A DNA stretch of 26,367 bases from Vulcanimicrobiota bacterium (GCA_028287545.1 JAQBPL010000212.1:1-26367), one strand, 5' to 3'. Positions 7,663 through 18,064 are shown, counted from the first letter of the stretch. The notes: a model not told the origin generated them from the letters alone. Program-made: numbers and translations.

Positions 7663-8183
7663 TGCCGTTCGACGCCGCGATCGTCGCGGCGCACGTCGCG
7701 GCGATCGGCAACGGGCGCTGGTTCGAACTGGTCGGGCTGCCCTTCTCCGACGACGAGCGAGTCGCGCTCGCCGCGCTCGCGCCGCGCGCCGTTCGCATCG
7801 CGAGCTGGGAAGAGGCACGGCGCGCCGCCGACGACACGCGCGCGAATCCCGCCTACGACGCGGACGCCGGAGAAGTCGTCGCGCTCAAGGCGCGCGCGCT
7901 CGCGGTGACTGCGCCGGACGAGCTGCTGCGCGTGATGTCGGCGCTCGTCGACCGCGGCCTCGACGTGTTCCATCAAGCCGCGAAGCGGGCGGCCGCGCGC
8001 GCCGGGATCACCGATGAGGAATTGACGCGCGTCGCGGCGGGTGCGGCAGCGGAGGCCGCCTATCGCGGCGCGCTCGCCGCGGCCGTCGACGGCGGATCGC
8101 ACCGCTTCGCGCGTACCGCGCGGATCTTCGCGAGCGGTCGCTGGCCCCTCGCCCGCATCGACGACACCCTCTTCGTCTTTTGA
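7662..8183 (+). CDS. Unrecognised 173-residue protein coupled to the PaaA-like oxygenase
   Basis: A soluble, alanine-rich, mostly helical protein with no signal peptide or membrane segment and no cysteine. Its N-terminal part (RWFELVGLPFSDDERVALAAL) is followed by an acidic and basic helix (SWEEARRAADD), then a long helical stretch (about 75-140). It ends with a short, better-ordered tail (FARTARIFASGRWPLARIDDTLFVF). No family is recognised, and it has none of the ExxH iron motifs of PaaA or PaaC. Its start overlaps the oxygenase stop, so the two proteins are made together and may form a complex, perhaps in the structural place of PaaC. That role is inferred from position only. Confidence 0.75.
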   Translation: MPFDAAIVAAHVAAIGNGRWFELVGLPFSDDERVALAALAPRAVRIASWEEARRAADDTRANPAYDADAGEVVALKARALAVTAPDELLRVMSALVDRGLDVFHQAAKRAAARAGITDEELTRVAAGAAAEAAYRGALAAAVDGGSHRFARTARIFASGRWPLARIDDTLFVF

Positions 8184-8190
8184 GCGGCCG

Positions 8191-8484
8191 CTAGCCGCGC
8201 GGGCCGAAGCCGCGGTAGGGGCCGATCGCGATCACGAACTCGATGTCGAGCATTCCCTTTGACACGAGCGGCAGCGAGCTCACCGCGCCCTCGGCCTCGT
8301 CCTGCGTCTCGGCCTCGATCAGGATGAACGCTCCGGGCACGTCCTTGCGGCTCCACATCGCGCGAAAGATCCCCTGCGCGTAGAGCTGACGGGCTCGTTC
8401 CGCTTCGCCCTCGAGCAGCGGCGTGAAGTCGGCCTCCGTGAAACGTTCGTAGTTTCGCCGCGCGAGCGCCATGAATTGTGCCAT
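8191..8484 (-). CDS. Muconolactone-isomerase/YCII-like protein
   Basis: A 97-residue dimeric alpha/beta-barrel protein. The pattern RARQLYAQGIFRAMWS, then AFILIEAETQDEAEGAVSSLPL, then DIEFVIAIGPY matches muconolactone delta-isomerase and related YCII-type proteins: helix with a conserved Arg/Trp, strand with acidic turn, the SLPL turn, and a final strand. In aromatic degradation such proteins isomerise lactones; many relatives have no known reaction. It converges on the ligase-oxygenase operon with a seven-base gap, and its content fits the same catabolic theme, though it is not in the operon. The ATG at 8484 has only a weak ribosome site. Isomerase activity is a suggestion, not shown. Confidence 0.75.
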   Translation of the reverse strand: MAQFMALARRNYERFTEADFTPLLEGEAERARQLYAQGIFRAMWSRKDVPGAFILIEAETQDEAEGAVSSLPLVSKGMLDIEFVIAIGPYRGFGPRG

Positions 8485-8543
8485 GGTCCGCGCTTCGACA
8501 TGCCTTCACCAGGACTTTGCCCGGCGAACGCGCGGGCGCGCCG

Positions 8544-9026
8544 CTACAGTTTCTGCACGTATTTCTTGAGCATCGTCACGGCCATGCTCCTCGACGACTT
8601 CCCGCCGTCTACGTGGATGACCACGGCCTTGGCGCCTTTGATCGCGCCGACGTTCCAGCCGCCCATGTCCTCCACGATGTTGGCTTTGTTTCCGATCCCG
8701 TCCAGTATGGCGAAGGATTTTCCGAGTTTCGGCTCCGGAAGATATCGCGGCGGAATGATGCGCACGGTCATGAACCCGCTCTTTCCGTCTGCCGCCTCCC
8801 AATCGCAGCCGGAGGACTGCGGCAGATCCATCTCCGGCGGTTTCGGCTGCATCTTCTTGCCGAAGAGCGCGCCGATCTCGCCGCCCGAGACCATCGCGCA
8901 GACGTTAGCGGTTGTCGTCGCGGCCGGTGCCGGCGGTGTCACCAGGCCGAACGCGGCAGAGACGACACCAACGAAAAGACCGCAGCGTACGCTACGCGGT
9001 ACGAAAAAATCTGAAATTGAGAGCAT
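8544..9026 (-). CDS. Exported DUF3558-like protein
   Basis: A 160-residue protein with a signal peptide (SVRCGLFVGVVSAAFGLVTPPAPAA, cleaved near residue 37). The mature part begins with VCAMVSGGEIGALFGKKM and continues to SSGCDWEA. This pairs two cysteines in the spacing and context seen in DUF3558-type proteins, where they probably form a disulfide. The C-terminal half alternates strands and ends with a basic helix (AVTMLKKYVQKL). The ATG at 9026 is preferred to an in-frame ATG at 9059, because AAGGA lies ten bases before it and the resulting signal peptide has normal length. It follows the large transglutaminase-like gene on the same strand by about 93 bases. Function unknown; envelope-associated. 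Confidence 0.65.
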   Translation of the reverse strand: MLSISDFFVPRSVRCGLFVGVVSAAFGLVTPPAPAATTTANVCAMVSGGEIGALFGKKMQPKPPEMDLPQSSGCDWEAADGKSGFMTVRIIPPRYLPEPKLGKSFAILDGIGNKANIVEDMGGWNVGAIKGAKAVVIHVDGGKSSRSMAVTMLKKYVQKL

Positions 9027-9089
9027 TTTTCTTCGGTCCTTCGTTCGGTTAGGCTGCATATGATCTTCGAGATCGCGCGGTATGCGCGC

Positions 9090-9113
9090 TCGAGCGTTCG
9101 CGGGCGCGCTCGA
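9090..9113 (-). terminator. Hairpin after the transglutaminase-like gene
   Basis: TCGAGCG and CGCTCGA form a perfect 7-bp stem with a ten-base loop, starting seven bases after the stop at 9120 on the minus strand. No T-tract follows, so intrinsic termination is uncertain. It may instead stabilise the mRNA end or be chance in GC-rich DNA. Confidence 0.25.
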
Positions 9114-9119
9114 TCGTCG

Positions 9120-11921
9120 CTACGGGTTGTCCATCGCCCAAGCTGCCGCTGCTCCAAGTCCCGCGATAACCGCGGTTCCCGCGAACAGGATGAAAAAGGA
9201 CGATGACATGAACGTCCCGAGACTCGCCAGGAACGAGTACTCCCCGAGCTCGCCGCCGGGGCCCCTCTTCGGAGGTTGCGCCGCACGGTAGCGGCCGAGG
9301 TCGTATGTTTTCCCACCCGGGGAGTACCCGCCGCCGCCTCGCGGGCCGCTCCGGTACGTCGGCGAGTACCTTGCGCTGCCGCCGAGATCCTCGTCGAGAA
9401 CGGCGCGCACGTCGCCGGTGTCGTGCGCTATCTCCCACCAACCGGAAACGCCGCCCGCCAAGACGCGATCGGGAACGACCAACGTATCGCCGGACGCCAG
9501 TGCCGTCTGCATGCGCGCCGCAGTTTCGGGGTCACGCGCCGACGGATGCGCGCCGGGCCGCAGCGCCGTGACGCCGCCGCCCTGGGCGAGGCTGCTGGTG
9601 GCGACATCGTTCCCGTCAGCCGATGAGTGCGGGAGAGCTCCCATCTGATCTTCCAACGCGCCCTCCAAGGCACCGAAGCGAATCTTGTGCTGCGCGGCAG
9701 CCGCTTGGGCGGACGAGTCGCGAGCAATCGTTCGCAGGACGTCACGGCGGAAATCCGACTCCACGTACACCGAGCCGACGCGGCCGCTCGGCTCCGGCCC
9801 GACGCCGAACACGAAGATGCGCGGCGAATCGGCATAGAGCCGTAGACCCGGCACATCGTTCAAAGACGGCACGATCGCGTGGTCGCTGACCATGAAGTAC
9901 GCGAGGTTGCGCATCGCGAGCGGCCACGCGTTCTCGAAGAAGGTCGGCTGCGCAGACGGTTCCGCGCCGGTCGGGCGCGGCGGCCCGCCTGCCAACAACG
10001 CCAAGACGGCCCGTGAGTAGGCGGCGACGTTATGTTTTCCGGAACTGAAGCAGAGGTTGTACACCGTCTGCGTTGCGAGCAAGCCGTCTTTGTTTCGCGG
10101 CAGGTCCTTGAGCTTCGCCGGGTCCAGTGTCCCGCCGTGACGCCACGCGGTTCCGCCGCGGTCGACGAGGTAGCGTTTGCTGACGTCTTTACGGCCGTCC
10201 GGGAACGCGATCTCGATCTCGAGTGACTCCGCGACGAAGACGGGGCCGCTCGCCGGCGCCGGGTGCGCGCCCGAGTCGAGGGCCGACGTCGCCGAATCCA
10301 CGGCGCTGCCGGACTGTGCCGCGTCGGCCCCCGCCGCGCCGGGGAACGTGACGCCCCTCCCCGCGTAGGTGACGCCGTCGACGACGAGCATCGGGCGCAA
10401 GGCGCTCCGCGCGCGGAACATCCCCTCGAAGCCTTCGATCGGTGCGTGCAGCAGGTAGATCTGCAGATCGTTGAGCTTGTACGCCGGCACCGTGGCTTCG
10501 AGCACGACGGCTTTCGAGAGCGCGCCGTCTTTGAGCGTTTCGGTCGTGACCCGCATGGTGACTTGCTGCATCAGCTCGGGCGACGGGTTGTCGGACGTGT
10601 GCTCGACGGCCGCATAAGCGTGACCGATTTTCGCGTCGGGAAACGACGGGTCGAGGTCGACCCATTGCGCGTTGATGCGTGCCTGCAGCCAGGCATGCCG
10701 GGTGATCTCTTTGATCGCGTCGTCGTGCGAGGTCACCGATACGGGCGGCAACGTGGCGCCGAGTGCGGATGAGATCAGCTTTTCGTCGTGATCCGCGCGC
10801 GCGATGACCCGCTCGCGCAGCGACGCGGCGGACGCTAGGTGCGCCGGAGCCGTTTGCGGTGCCGGGCTCGGCCGCGGTTCGAAGATGCGCGCGAAGAGCT
10901 GCTCTGCCTGCGGAGCCCCCAGCCCACCGGTGACGAAGCGCACCGGTACCTGCTGAGCGTCGAGCAGGTACGCGAGCAGCATCGCGCGGTCGATGGCATT
11001 GCCCGCGCGGGTGTTGAACGTGGTCTCCGCTCCGCGCAAGATCCCGCTGTACGACTCGAAGCCGACGTTGTCGCGAACGTAAGCGAACGCGGCGTCGGGA
11101 GTCGTCAGGGACTTGGCGCGGCTCGCGAGGTCCGATTGTTCGGGCGGTATCGTTTTCGCAACGGCGGTGAGCCCGTCCGCGGTGGATTGCGGCGATACGT
11201 CGGCGGTCACCGTGCCCGCTCCGGCGAGTGCATCGGGCCGATGGAAGGCGAGGAACGTGGGCAAGCCCGCGTCGGCGACACTGTACGACCCGGCCTGACT
11301 CGCGGCGAGCAGCGCGATGATGAGGACGAACGCCGTCACCGCGCGTGTCCAACCGCGCCGTACCAGCAATGCGACGACCACGACGACCGCGACGAGCGCC
11401 GCCAGCGGCAGCAGTATCTCGATCCCGAAGTAGGCGCCGCGCAACAATGCAAAGGGCGCGGCGGTGAGAGCGCCGTGCAGCCCGCCGCGGCCGATCGATG
11501 CGAGAAGCGGGACGAGCGCGTACAGCGCCGCGAGGGCGATGATTCCGCGCGCGACCGGAGGTCGAAAGGCGACGATCCCCCCGAACGCCGCTGCCACGAT
11601 CGCCGCCGCGACGGCGACGGCGACGGCGTCGCCCGGCGTGAGCCCGGTGAACGCAATGGCGTCGGGAATCTCCGCTGATCCCAGCAGGATCGCGCTCGCG
11701 GCGAAGCCGGCGGCGATCCCGAGCAGCGAGGTCGCGGCAGCAACCCACGGTCTGCCCCAAAAGACCGCCAGCGACGCGACCGCGAGGACGGCGCCGGCGG
11801 CTGCGGCGATGAGCGCCGAGAGCGAGCCGTGCACGGTCGCCACCGTCGCGTCGATCGCAGCCGCGCAGAGCAGGACAGCGATGAGTCGCGCGAGCCACGC
11901 CGCCGCAGATCCTCCGGTCAT
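9120..11921 (-). CDS. Large membrane protein with cysteine-less transglutaminase-like domain
   Basis: A 933-residue protein. Residues 1-210 hold about six membrane helices, with a final one at about 900-925, so the ~680 residues between lie outside the membrane, probably in the periplasm. Around 285-330 it carries the transglutaminase-like pattern RAGNAIDRAMLLAYLLDAQQVPVRFV, and the second part with HAW (409-411) and VDLDPSF (421-427). In true transglutaminases a cysteine sits in the first segment; here it is replaced (N308/D311), as in a branch of non-catalytic or differently acting relatives. A later GWWEI motif is also typical of that branch. GGAGG seven bases upstream of the ATG fixes the start. 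It diverges from an OmpA-domain gene and precedes a DUF3558-like gene. Role perhaps cell-wall or surface-polymer related. Confidence 0.82.
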   Translation of the reverse strand: MTGGSAAAWLARLIAVLLCAAAIDATVATVHGSLSALIAAAAGAVLAVASLAVFWGRPWVAAATSLLGIAAGFAASAILLGSAEIPDAIAFTGLTPGDAVAVAVAAAIVAAAFGGIVAFRPPVARGIIALAALYALVPLLASIGRGGLHGALTAAPFALLRGAYFGIEILLPLAALVAVVVVVALLVRRGWTRAVTAFVLIIALLAASQAGSYSVADAGLPTFLAFHRPDALAGAGTVTADVSPQSTADGLTAVAKTIPPEQSDLASRAKSLTTPDAAFAYVRDNVGFESYSGILRGAETTFNTRAGNAIDRAMLLAYLLDAQQVPVRFVTGGLGAPQAEQLFARIFEPRPSPAPQTAPAHLASAASLRERVIARADHDEKLISSALGATLPPVSVTSHDDAIKEITRHAWLQARINAQWVDLDPSFPDAKIGHAYAAVEHTSDNPSPELMQQVTMRVTTETLKDGALSKAVVLEATVPAYKLNDLQIYLLHAPIEGFEGMFRARSALRPMLVVDGVTYAGRGVTFPGAAGADAAQSGSAVDSATSALDSGAHPAPASGPVFVAESLEIEIAFPDGRKDVSKRYLVDRGGTAWRHGGTLDPAKLKDLPRNKDGLLATQTVYNLCFSSGKHNVAAYSRAVLALLAGGPPRPTGAEPSAQPTFFENAWPLAMRNLAYFMVSDHAIVPSLNDVPGLRLYADSPRIFVFGVGPEPSGRVGSVYVESDFRRDVLRTIARDSSAQAAAAQHKIRFGALEGALEDQMGALPHSSADGNDVATSSLAQGGGVTALRPGAHPSARDPETAARMQTALASGDTLVVPDRVLAGGVSGWWEIAHDTGDVRAVLDEDLGGSARYSPTYRSGPRGGGGYSPGGKTYDLGRYRAAQPPKRGPGGELGEYSFLASLGTFMSSSFFILFAGTAVIAGLGAAAAWAMDNP

Positions 11922-11950
11922 CCGTTCGCCTCCGCTTCACGAGCCGCGCC

Positions 11951-11972
11951 GATCGGGCGCTGCATCCCGATC
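11951..11972. promoter_or_regulatory. Dyad GATCGGG-N8-CCCGATC between divergent envelope genes
   Basis: A perfect 7+7 inverted repeat lies 30 bases before the transglutaminase-like start and 104 before the OmpA-domain start. It is a candidate operator controlling both genes. A direct repeat ACAAGT at 12010-12015 and 12023-12028, and a CCGCGG pair (12031-12036, 12044-12049), lie between it and the OmpA-gene ATG. No clear promoter hexamers are seen. Confidence 0.3.
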
Positions 11973-12075
11973 ATCGCATACCGGCGCCCCCGGGGCGAGG
12001 CCCACTCATACAAGTACCTCGCACAAGTGCCCGCGGCGACGGGCCGCGGACCCTTTCGGAGGCGAAGGGACGCGC

Positions 12076-14427
12076 ATGACGATGCAAATGCGCCTGATCC
12101 TCGCTGGCCTTGTCGTGGCGATCGGGATCGTCGCGGTGGGCGCGCTCCGCATCGTGGGGTCCCCTACGCCGCAGCCGGCTTCGCCGGGCGCGACGACGAC
12201 ACTCGCGGCCTCTCCGATCGCCGACGTCGCCACGCCAACGCCGTCGGCACAGGCGATCGCAGCGGCTAGTGCTAGTCCCGACGCATCGCCGATGGCCACG
12301 CCGACGTCCTCCCCGGACCCAAACCTTCTCGCCATGCGCAACGGCGCATTCGTGCGACGCTGGACCGCCGCGGGCTTGCAGTCCGGCCCGCAAAACGTCG
12401 TTCAGGACGGCGGGCTCGGGGTCGTTCCCACGTTCGCACAGCCGGTCGAGCTCGTCGTGGAAATGCCGGCGGTTTCCCGGCTCGAACGCTTCGGCGTCAC
12501 GCTGCGCGGCGTGAAGACCGCGTCCGTCGACGTCGCCGTTGCGACCGACCCGAAGGCGTTCCGCTCCGTCGGCAGCGTGCGCTACGCCGGGGCGGACACC
12601 GACAACGAGCTGATGCTCGATGCGGCGGCCGATGCGCGCTGGGTGCGCTTCACGGTCCATCACGAAAAGGGATCGGAGTTGCGGGTCCAACGGATCGCTG
12701 CGTACGGCACCGCGGGGCCGCCGCAGCGCAGCGCGCTTGCCGGAATGTGGTCAGGTGCGGACTCGATGACGGGTTCGCCCGACGAGCTGTTCACCGGGGT
12801 CAAAGGACGCGTCCCCGACGTGCTGCCGCCGAAGTCGCAGTCCGAGTCGCGGATCACGGTCGAGTCCGACGGTGTTCTGACCACATTCCAATGTTCGTAC
12901 CGCAATGATGCGTGGCACGGTCGGGTCACCGACAACGTCGCGCGCTTAGGTGCCGAGCGCCTCCAGCTTGCCGGCAACGGAAACATGCTGGTCGGCTACG
13001 CGAACGATCGCTATATCGTCGCGCTCCGAGCGAAGTCCGTCGCAGCGTGTGCGACGTCGGTGTCAGGAAAAGGCCCCTACGTGCTCGCATTGACGCGTGT
13101 CCCCTCGGAGAGGGCACCGGAGATCGACCCCGCGGTCGTTCCCGGATATCGGTTCGAACGGCGCATCGTCGCGTTGTTGAACGAAACCGCACTGCGGCGC
13201 GCCGCATTCGCGGTGCTCGTCGGCGACTGCGCCGCGGCGAAAGACCTGACGCCTCGTCAGCAAACTACGCTGCTGCAGTGGGTAGCCGACGGTCACAAGC
13301 TGATCATTCGCGACGCAGACGTTTGCGCGGCGTCCGACTATTCGTTCTTGCCGTACGGATTCTCCACAAAGGCGGCCGGTGCAAGTGGCAAGCGCGGCGC
13401 GATCCTGTCGATCGCCGATCCGTCGAGCCTCGGTTCGGGCCCGAGCGACCCCGCGCACGTGCTCGACGTGGAAGCATACCTGAAGCACGAGTTCCAACAG
13501 GTCGGCGACGGCGACATCGTTCAAACGAAAGATCCGCGCTGGTGCGGCCATCTCTTCTCTGCGAACGCAGTCGGAGCCAACGGCTGGGTGCACGCCTACG
13601 CGCGCTACGGCCACGGCCTCATCATCTACGATGGACTCGACCGCGACGACCTCGGCGCCCGAGTGCCGGCGGCCCTGCGCCTCGTGCAGCTCGAGTATGC
13701 TCAACCCGTGCAGGCGGAATTGCCGTGCAATGCGCGTGTGGCTTCGCTATTCGTCCTCGTGCCGTCGGTCACCAAGCAGCTGCCGGCCGGAAGGCGAACC
13801 ACGCTGCAGGTCCCGATGCGCCTCGCGTACGCGGCGATGACTGCGATGCCGATCGACATTGCGCTCTCGATCGCCGGCGACGCGCCGTACCCGGCTAAGG
13901 TCTCGCCGGCCCATGTTCGACTTGCCTCCGGCTCCGGGACGAACGTGTTCGCGTCGATCCAGTTCCCGGTCGGCTGGAGCGGATCTCACGCGTACACCGT
14001 GACGGCAACGGGCGGAATCGGCCAGGCCGCGCAGGCGACGATCCGCATCGACGGATCTGTTGCGCTGGCCCGGGCCTTCGAGTCCCAGCGGCGAGTGCGC
14101 ATCTACGGCATTCACTTCGATGTCGACAGCGCGCGCATTCAACCGCTCTCCGAAGCAACGATCGCGCAAATCGCCGACGTCCTCGCCGTTCATCGCGACT
14201 GGAAAATGCGGGTCGAAGGCCACACCGACAGCGACGGCGGCGGCGCCTACAACATGAAGCTCAGCGTGCGCCGCGCCGAAGCGGTGGTCGCGGATCTCGT
14301 CACCCACTACCACGTCGCGCCCGCCCGCCTGTCGTCGGCGGGACTGGGACTCACGCACCCCGTCGCGTCAAACGCGACGGAAGCGGGCAAAGCCCTCAAC
14401 CGCCGCGTCGAGCTGGTTCGCTTGTGA
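12076..14427 (+). CDS. Large envelope protein with C-terminal OmpA peptidoglycan-binding domain
   Basis: A 783-residue protein. Residues 5-25 form a signal anchor or peptide (RLILAGLVVAIGIVAVGAL), followed by a Pro/Thr/Ser/Ala linker to about 85. Residues about 95-210 resemble a discoidin-like sandwich (VELVVEMPAVSRLERFGVTL ending in RVQRIAAYG). A middle section (about 350-550) contains LLQWVADGHKLIIRDADVC, recalling ThuA/glutamine-amidotransferase-like folds without visible catalytic residues. The last 110 residues are an OmpA domain: FDVDSARIQPLSE, VEGHTDSDG, YNMKLSVRRAEAV and LNRRVEL, with the residues that contact diaminopimelate in place. It should tether to peptidoglycan. Ten cysteines or so are spread through the exported part. 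The ATG at 12076 has AAGGGA shortly upstream. It is divergent from the transglutaminase-like gene. Confidence 0.85.
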   Translation: MTMQMRLILAGLVVAIGIVAVGALRIVGSPTPQPASPGATTTLAASPIADVATPTPSAQAIAAASASPDASPMATPTSSPDPNLLAMRNGAFVRRWTAAGLQSGPQNVVQDGGLGVVPTFAQPVELVVEMPAVSRLERFGVTLRGVKTASVDVAVATDPKAFRSVGSVRYAGADTDNELMLDAAADARWVRFTVHHEKGSELRVQRIAAYGTAGPPQRSALAGMWSGADSMTGSPDELFTGVKGRVPDVLPPKSQSESRITVESDGVLTTFQCSYRNDAWHGRVTDNVARLGAERLQLAGNGNMLVGYANDRYIVALRAKSVAACATSVSGKGPYVLALTRVPSERAPEIDPAVVPGYRFERRIVALLNETALRRAAFAVLVGDCAAAKDLTPRQQTTLLQWVADGHKLIIRDADVCAASDYSFLPYGFSTKAAGASGKRGAILSIADPSSLGSGPSDPAHVLDVEAYLKHEFQQVGDGDIVQTKDPRWCGHLFSANAVGANGWVHAYARYGHGLIIYDGLDRDDLGARVPAALRLVQLEYAQPVQAELPCNARVASLFVLVPSVTKQLPAGRRTTLQVPMRLAYAAMTAMPIDIALSIAGDAPYPAKVSPAHVRLASGSGTNVFASIQFPVGWSGSHAYTVTATGGIGQAAQATIRIDGSVALARAFESQRRVRIYGIHFDVDSARIQPLSEATIAQIADVLAVHRDWKMRVEGHTDSDGGGAYNMKLSVRRAEAVVADLVTHYHVAPARLSSAGLGLTHPVASNATEAGKALNRRVELVRL

Positions 14428-14445
14428 GGAACAGCAAGCAAGCCT

Positions 14446-14475
14446 AGCGGCTCCGCGCAAGACCGCGCATCCGCT
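14446..14475 (+). terminator. Imperfect hairpin between the OmpA-domain gene and ubiD-like gene
   Basis: AGCGG pairs with CCGCT around an inner GCG/CGC pair. It fills half of the 66-base gap but lacks a T-tract, so termination is doubtful. It could reduce read-through into the decarboxylase gene. Confidence 0.3.
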
Positions 14476-14493
14476 CCGTCCAAGCAACCGGGG

Positions 14494-16055
<1,562 letters not shown>

Positions 16056-16059
<4 letters not shown>

Positions 16060-16913
16060 ATCCGGTGAAGCTCTTCCTGCGCGACATTCGCATCGAGCAC
16101 ACGCTCTTCGCGCTGCCGTTCGCCTACGTCGGCGCGGTGATGGCGGCGCGCGGACTTCCGAGCGTGTGGCAATTGGTGTGGATCACGCTCGCGGTCGCCG
16201 GCGCGCGCACCGCCGCGATGGCGGCGAACCGCTACTTCGACCGCGACCTCGACGCGAAGGTCCCGCGCACGGCGGGGCGCGCGGTGGCCAGCGGCAAGCT
16301 GCCGGCGGCGGTGATGCTGTGGGCGATCGCCGCGGGCCTCGCGCTGCTGGTCGTGAGCGCCGCGGCGCTCAACCCGCTGTGTCTCAAACTGCTGCCGCTC
16401 GCCGCGCTCGGCGTCGTCGTCTATCCGCTCTGCAAACGGTTCACGTGGCTCGTCCACTTCGTGCTCGGCGCGGTCGACGGCCTCGCGCCGCTCGGCGGGT
16501 ACATCGCCGTCGCCGGAACGATCGGCGTCCCCGCCCTGCTGCTGTTTCTCGCGGTGACCGTGTGGGTGGCGGGCTTCGACATCCTCTACGCGCTGATGGA
16601 TCTGCAGTGGGACGTCGAACTCGGGATGCGTTCGTTTCCCGTGCGTTTCGGCGAGCGCAACGCGCGGCTTTGGCCGATCCTGCTGCATGCGACGATGACG
16701 CTCGCGCTGCTCGCGGCCGGAGTGCTCGGGCACGCCGGATGGCTATACTACGTCGGCGTCGCGCTGGCGGCGGGTGTGACGGTGTACGAAGACCGTCTCA
16801 TCAAGCTTGCGCAGAACGTCTTCGTGCTCAACGATCGGATCTTTACGACCAACATGACGTTCTCGGTCGCGTTTCTGGGGACGACGCTCGCGTCGTACGT
16901 GATCCCGCGGTGA
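16056..16913 (+). CDS. UbiA-family prenyltransferase (probably MqnP)
   Basis: A 285-residue membrane prenyltransferase with about eight helices that attaches a polyprenyl chain to an aromatic ring. The two magnesium-diphosphate motifs are intact: NRYFDRDLDAKVPRT (58-72) and the second, DILYALMDLQWDVELGMRS (about 185-203). An early IEHTLFALPFAYVGA is typical of the 4-hydroxybenzoate/futalosine type. Its GTG overlaps the decarboxylase stop (GTGA), and its own stop overlaps the next GTG. Pairing with UbiD supports a quinone role. UbiA of ubiquinone synthesis cannot be excluded by sequence alone. Confidence 0.9.
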
Positions 16914-18055
16914 AGCGCGGCGACTTTTTGCGCGGCGCGGCCAACGTCGTCGGCGCGGCGGCCACCCTCCCCCCGTCGCCCTACACGCCGACGCTTCGCT
17001 TGGCGGTCGTGTGTCCGCAGAGCGGGATCGACAGAGTCGTAGGCCAGCAATTGGTGACCGGCGTGCGCGCCGCCGTCGATTACCTGAACAACCTGCGCGC
17101 GCCGACCGACCCCGCGCTGCTCTACTCAGCCTACGACGACCACAACATCCCCTCGGACGCGGTGGTGCAGAGTTCGTTCGCCGTCGGCAATCCCGACACG
17201 CTGGCGACGATCGGGCACCTCAGCTCGGCAGCGACGCTCGTTGCGCTGCAGGGGTACGGGTCGGCGCAGATGCCGCTGATCGTGCCGACGGTGACCGACG
17301 ACCAGATCACCGCAAAGGGCTATCGCAACGTCTTCCGGCTCCCGACGAAAGATTCCGACGAGGGCAGCCTCGTCGCGCAGTACGCGATCAGCACCGGCTC
17401 CAAGGCGCCGCACGTCGTGACGCAGGACGGCGACTACGGACCCGTCGTCGCGGGCGGGTTCACGCGCCGCGCGAGCGCGATGCACGTGAGCGCCGCTTCC
17501 ACGACGTGCTCGCTCGACAAACCCGACTTCGCGAAGGCGGCGGCGGACGTGCTCGCGCACCAGCCCGATTGCGTCGCGCTGGCCGGCAACGCCGAGGACC
17601 TCGGTCCGCTGATGGCGATCCTGCGCACTGCCGGATACACCGGACGGTTTCTGGGCACGCAGGGGTTTTTCGACGGGCTGACCGTCCAGCGGTTCGCGAA
17701 GGAGGCCGAAGGGATGGTCGTCTCCTCGAACGTGCCCTATTACCCGCTCGCGCCGACCGTCGCTCAAACCGTGGCCGACTATCAGGCGCACTACGGCGCT
17801 CTCATGCCGGTCGCGGCCTTCGGGTACGCGGCGGTCCAGCTGATCCAGCTCGCGCAGCGCCGCAGCGGCGCGACCACGCGCGCGGCGATGATCCGCGCGC
17901 TCGCGACGGGCGGCTCGTACGACACCGTGACGGGTTCGTACACGTTCGGCGCGACCGGCGACGTGTTCGATCCCAACTGCTACTTCTACAAGGTGAGCGG
18001 CGGGAAGTTCGCCTACGAGCGCCAAGCCCACCATTCGGGATTCATGCTGAAGTAA
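16910..18055 (+). CDS. LivJ-type periplasmic binding protein
   Basis: A 381-residue type-1 periplasmic binding protein like those for branched-chain amino acids (Peripla_BP_6). The N-terminus KRGDFLRGAANVVGAAATLPP is a signal peptide with a twin-arginine-like look but not the standard S-R-R-x-F-L-K, so Sec export is more likely. The fold shows in LRLAVVCPQSG, GHLSSAATLVALQGYG, MPLIVPTVTDD, NVFRLPTKDSDEG, VVTQDGDYGPVV, GYTGRFLGTQGFFDG and AFGYAAVQLIQLA. No ABC permease or ATPase gene is near, so it may serve a distant transporter or act as a sensor. Its GTG overlaps the UbiA stop (GTGA), which ties its expression to the quinone genes. Ligand unknown. Confidence 0.85.
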   Translation: MKRGDFLRGAANVVGAAATLPPSPYTPTLRLAVVCPQSGIDRVVGQQLVTGVRAAVDYLNNLRAPTDPALLYSAYDDHNIPSDAVVQSSFAVGNPDTLATIGHLSSAATLVALQGYGSAQMPLIVPTVTDDQITAKGYRNVFRLPTKDSDEGSLVAQYAISTGSKAPHVVTQDGDYGPVVAGGFTRRASAMHVSAASTTCSLDKPDFAKAAADVLAHQPDCVALAGNAEDLGPLMAILRTAGYTGRFLGTQGFFDGLTVQRFAKEAEGMVVSSNVPYYPLAPTVAQTVADYQAHYGALMPVAAFGYAAVQLIQLAQRRSGATTRAAMIRALATGGSYDTVTGSYTFGATGDVFDPNCYFYKVSGGKFAYERQAHHSGFMLK

Positions 18056-18064
18056 GGGGGACCC

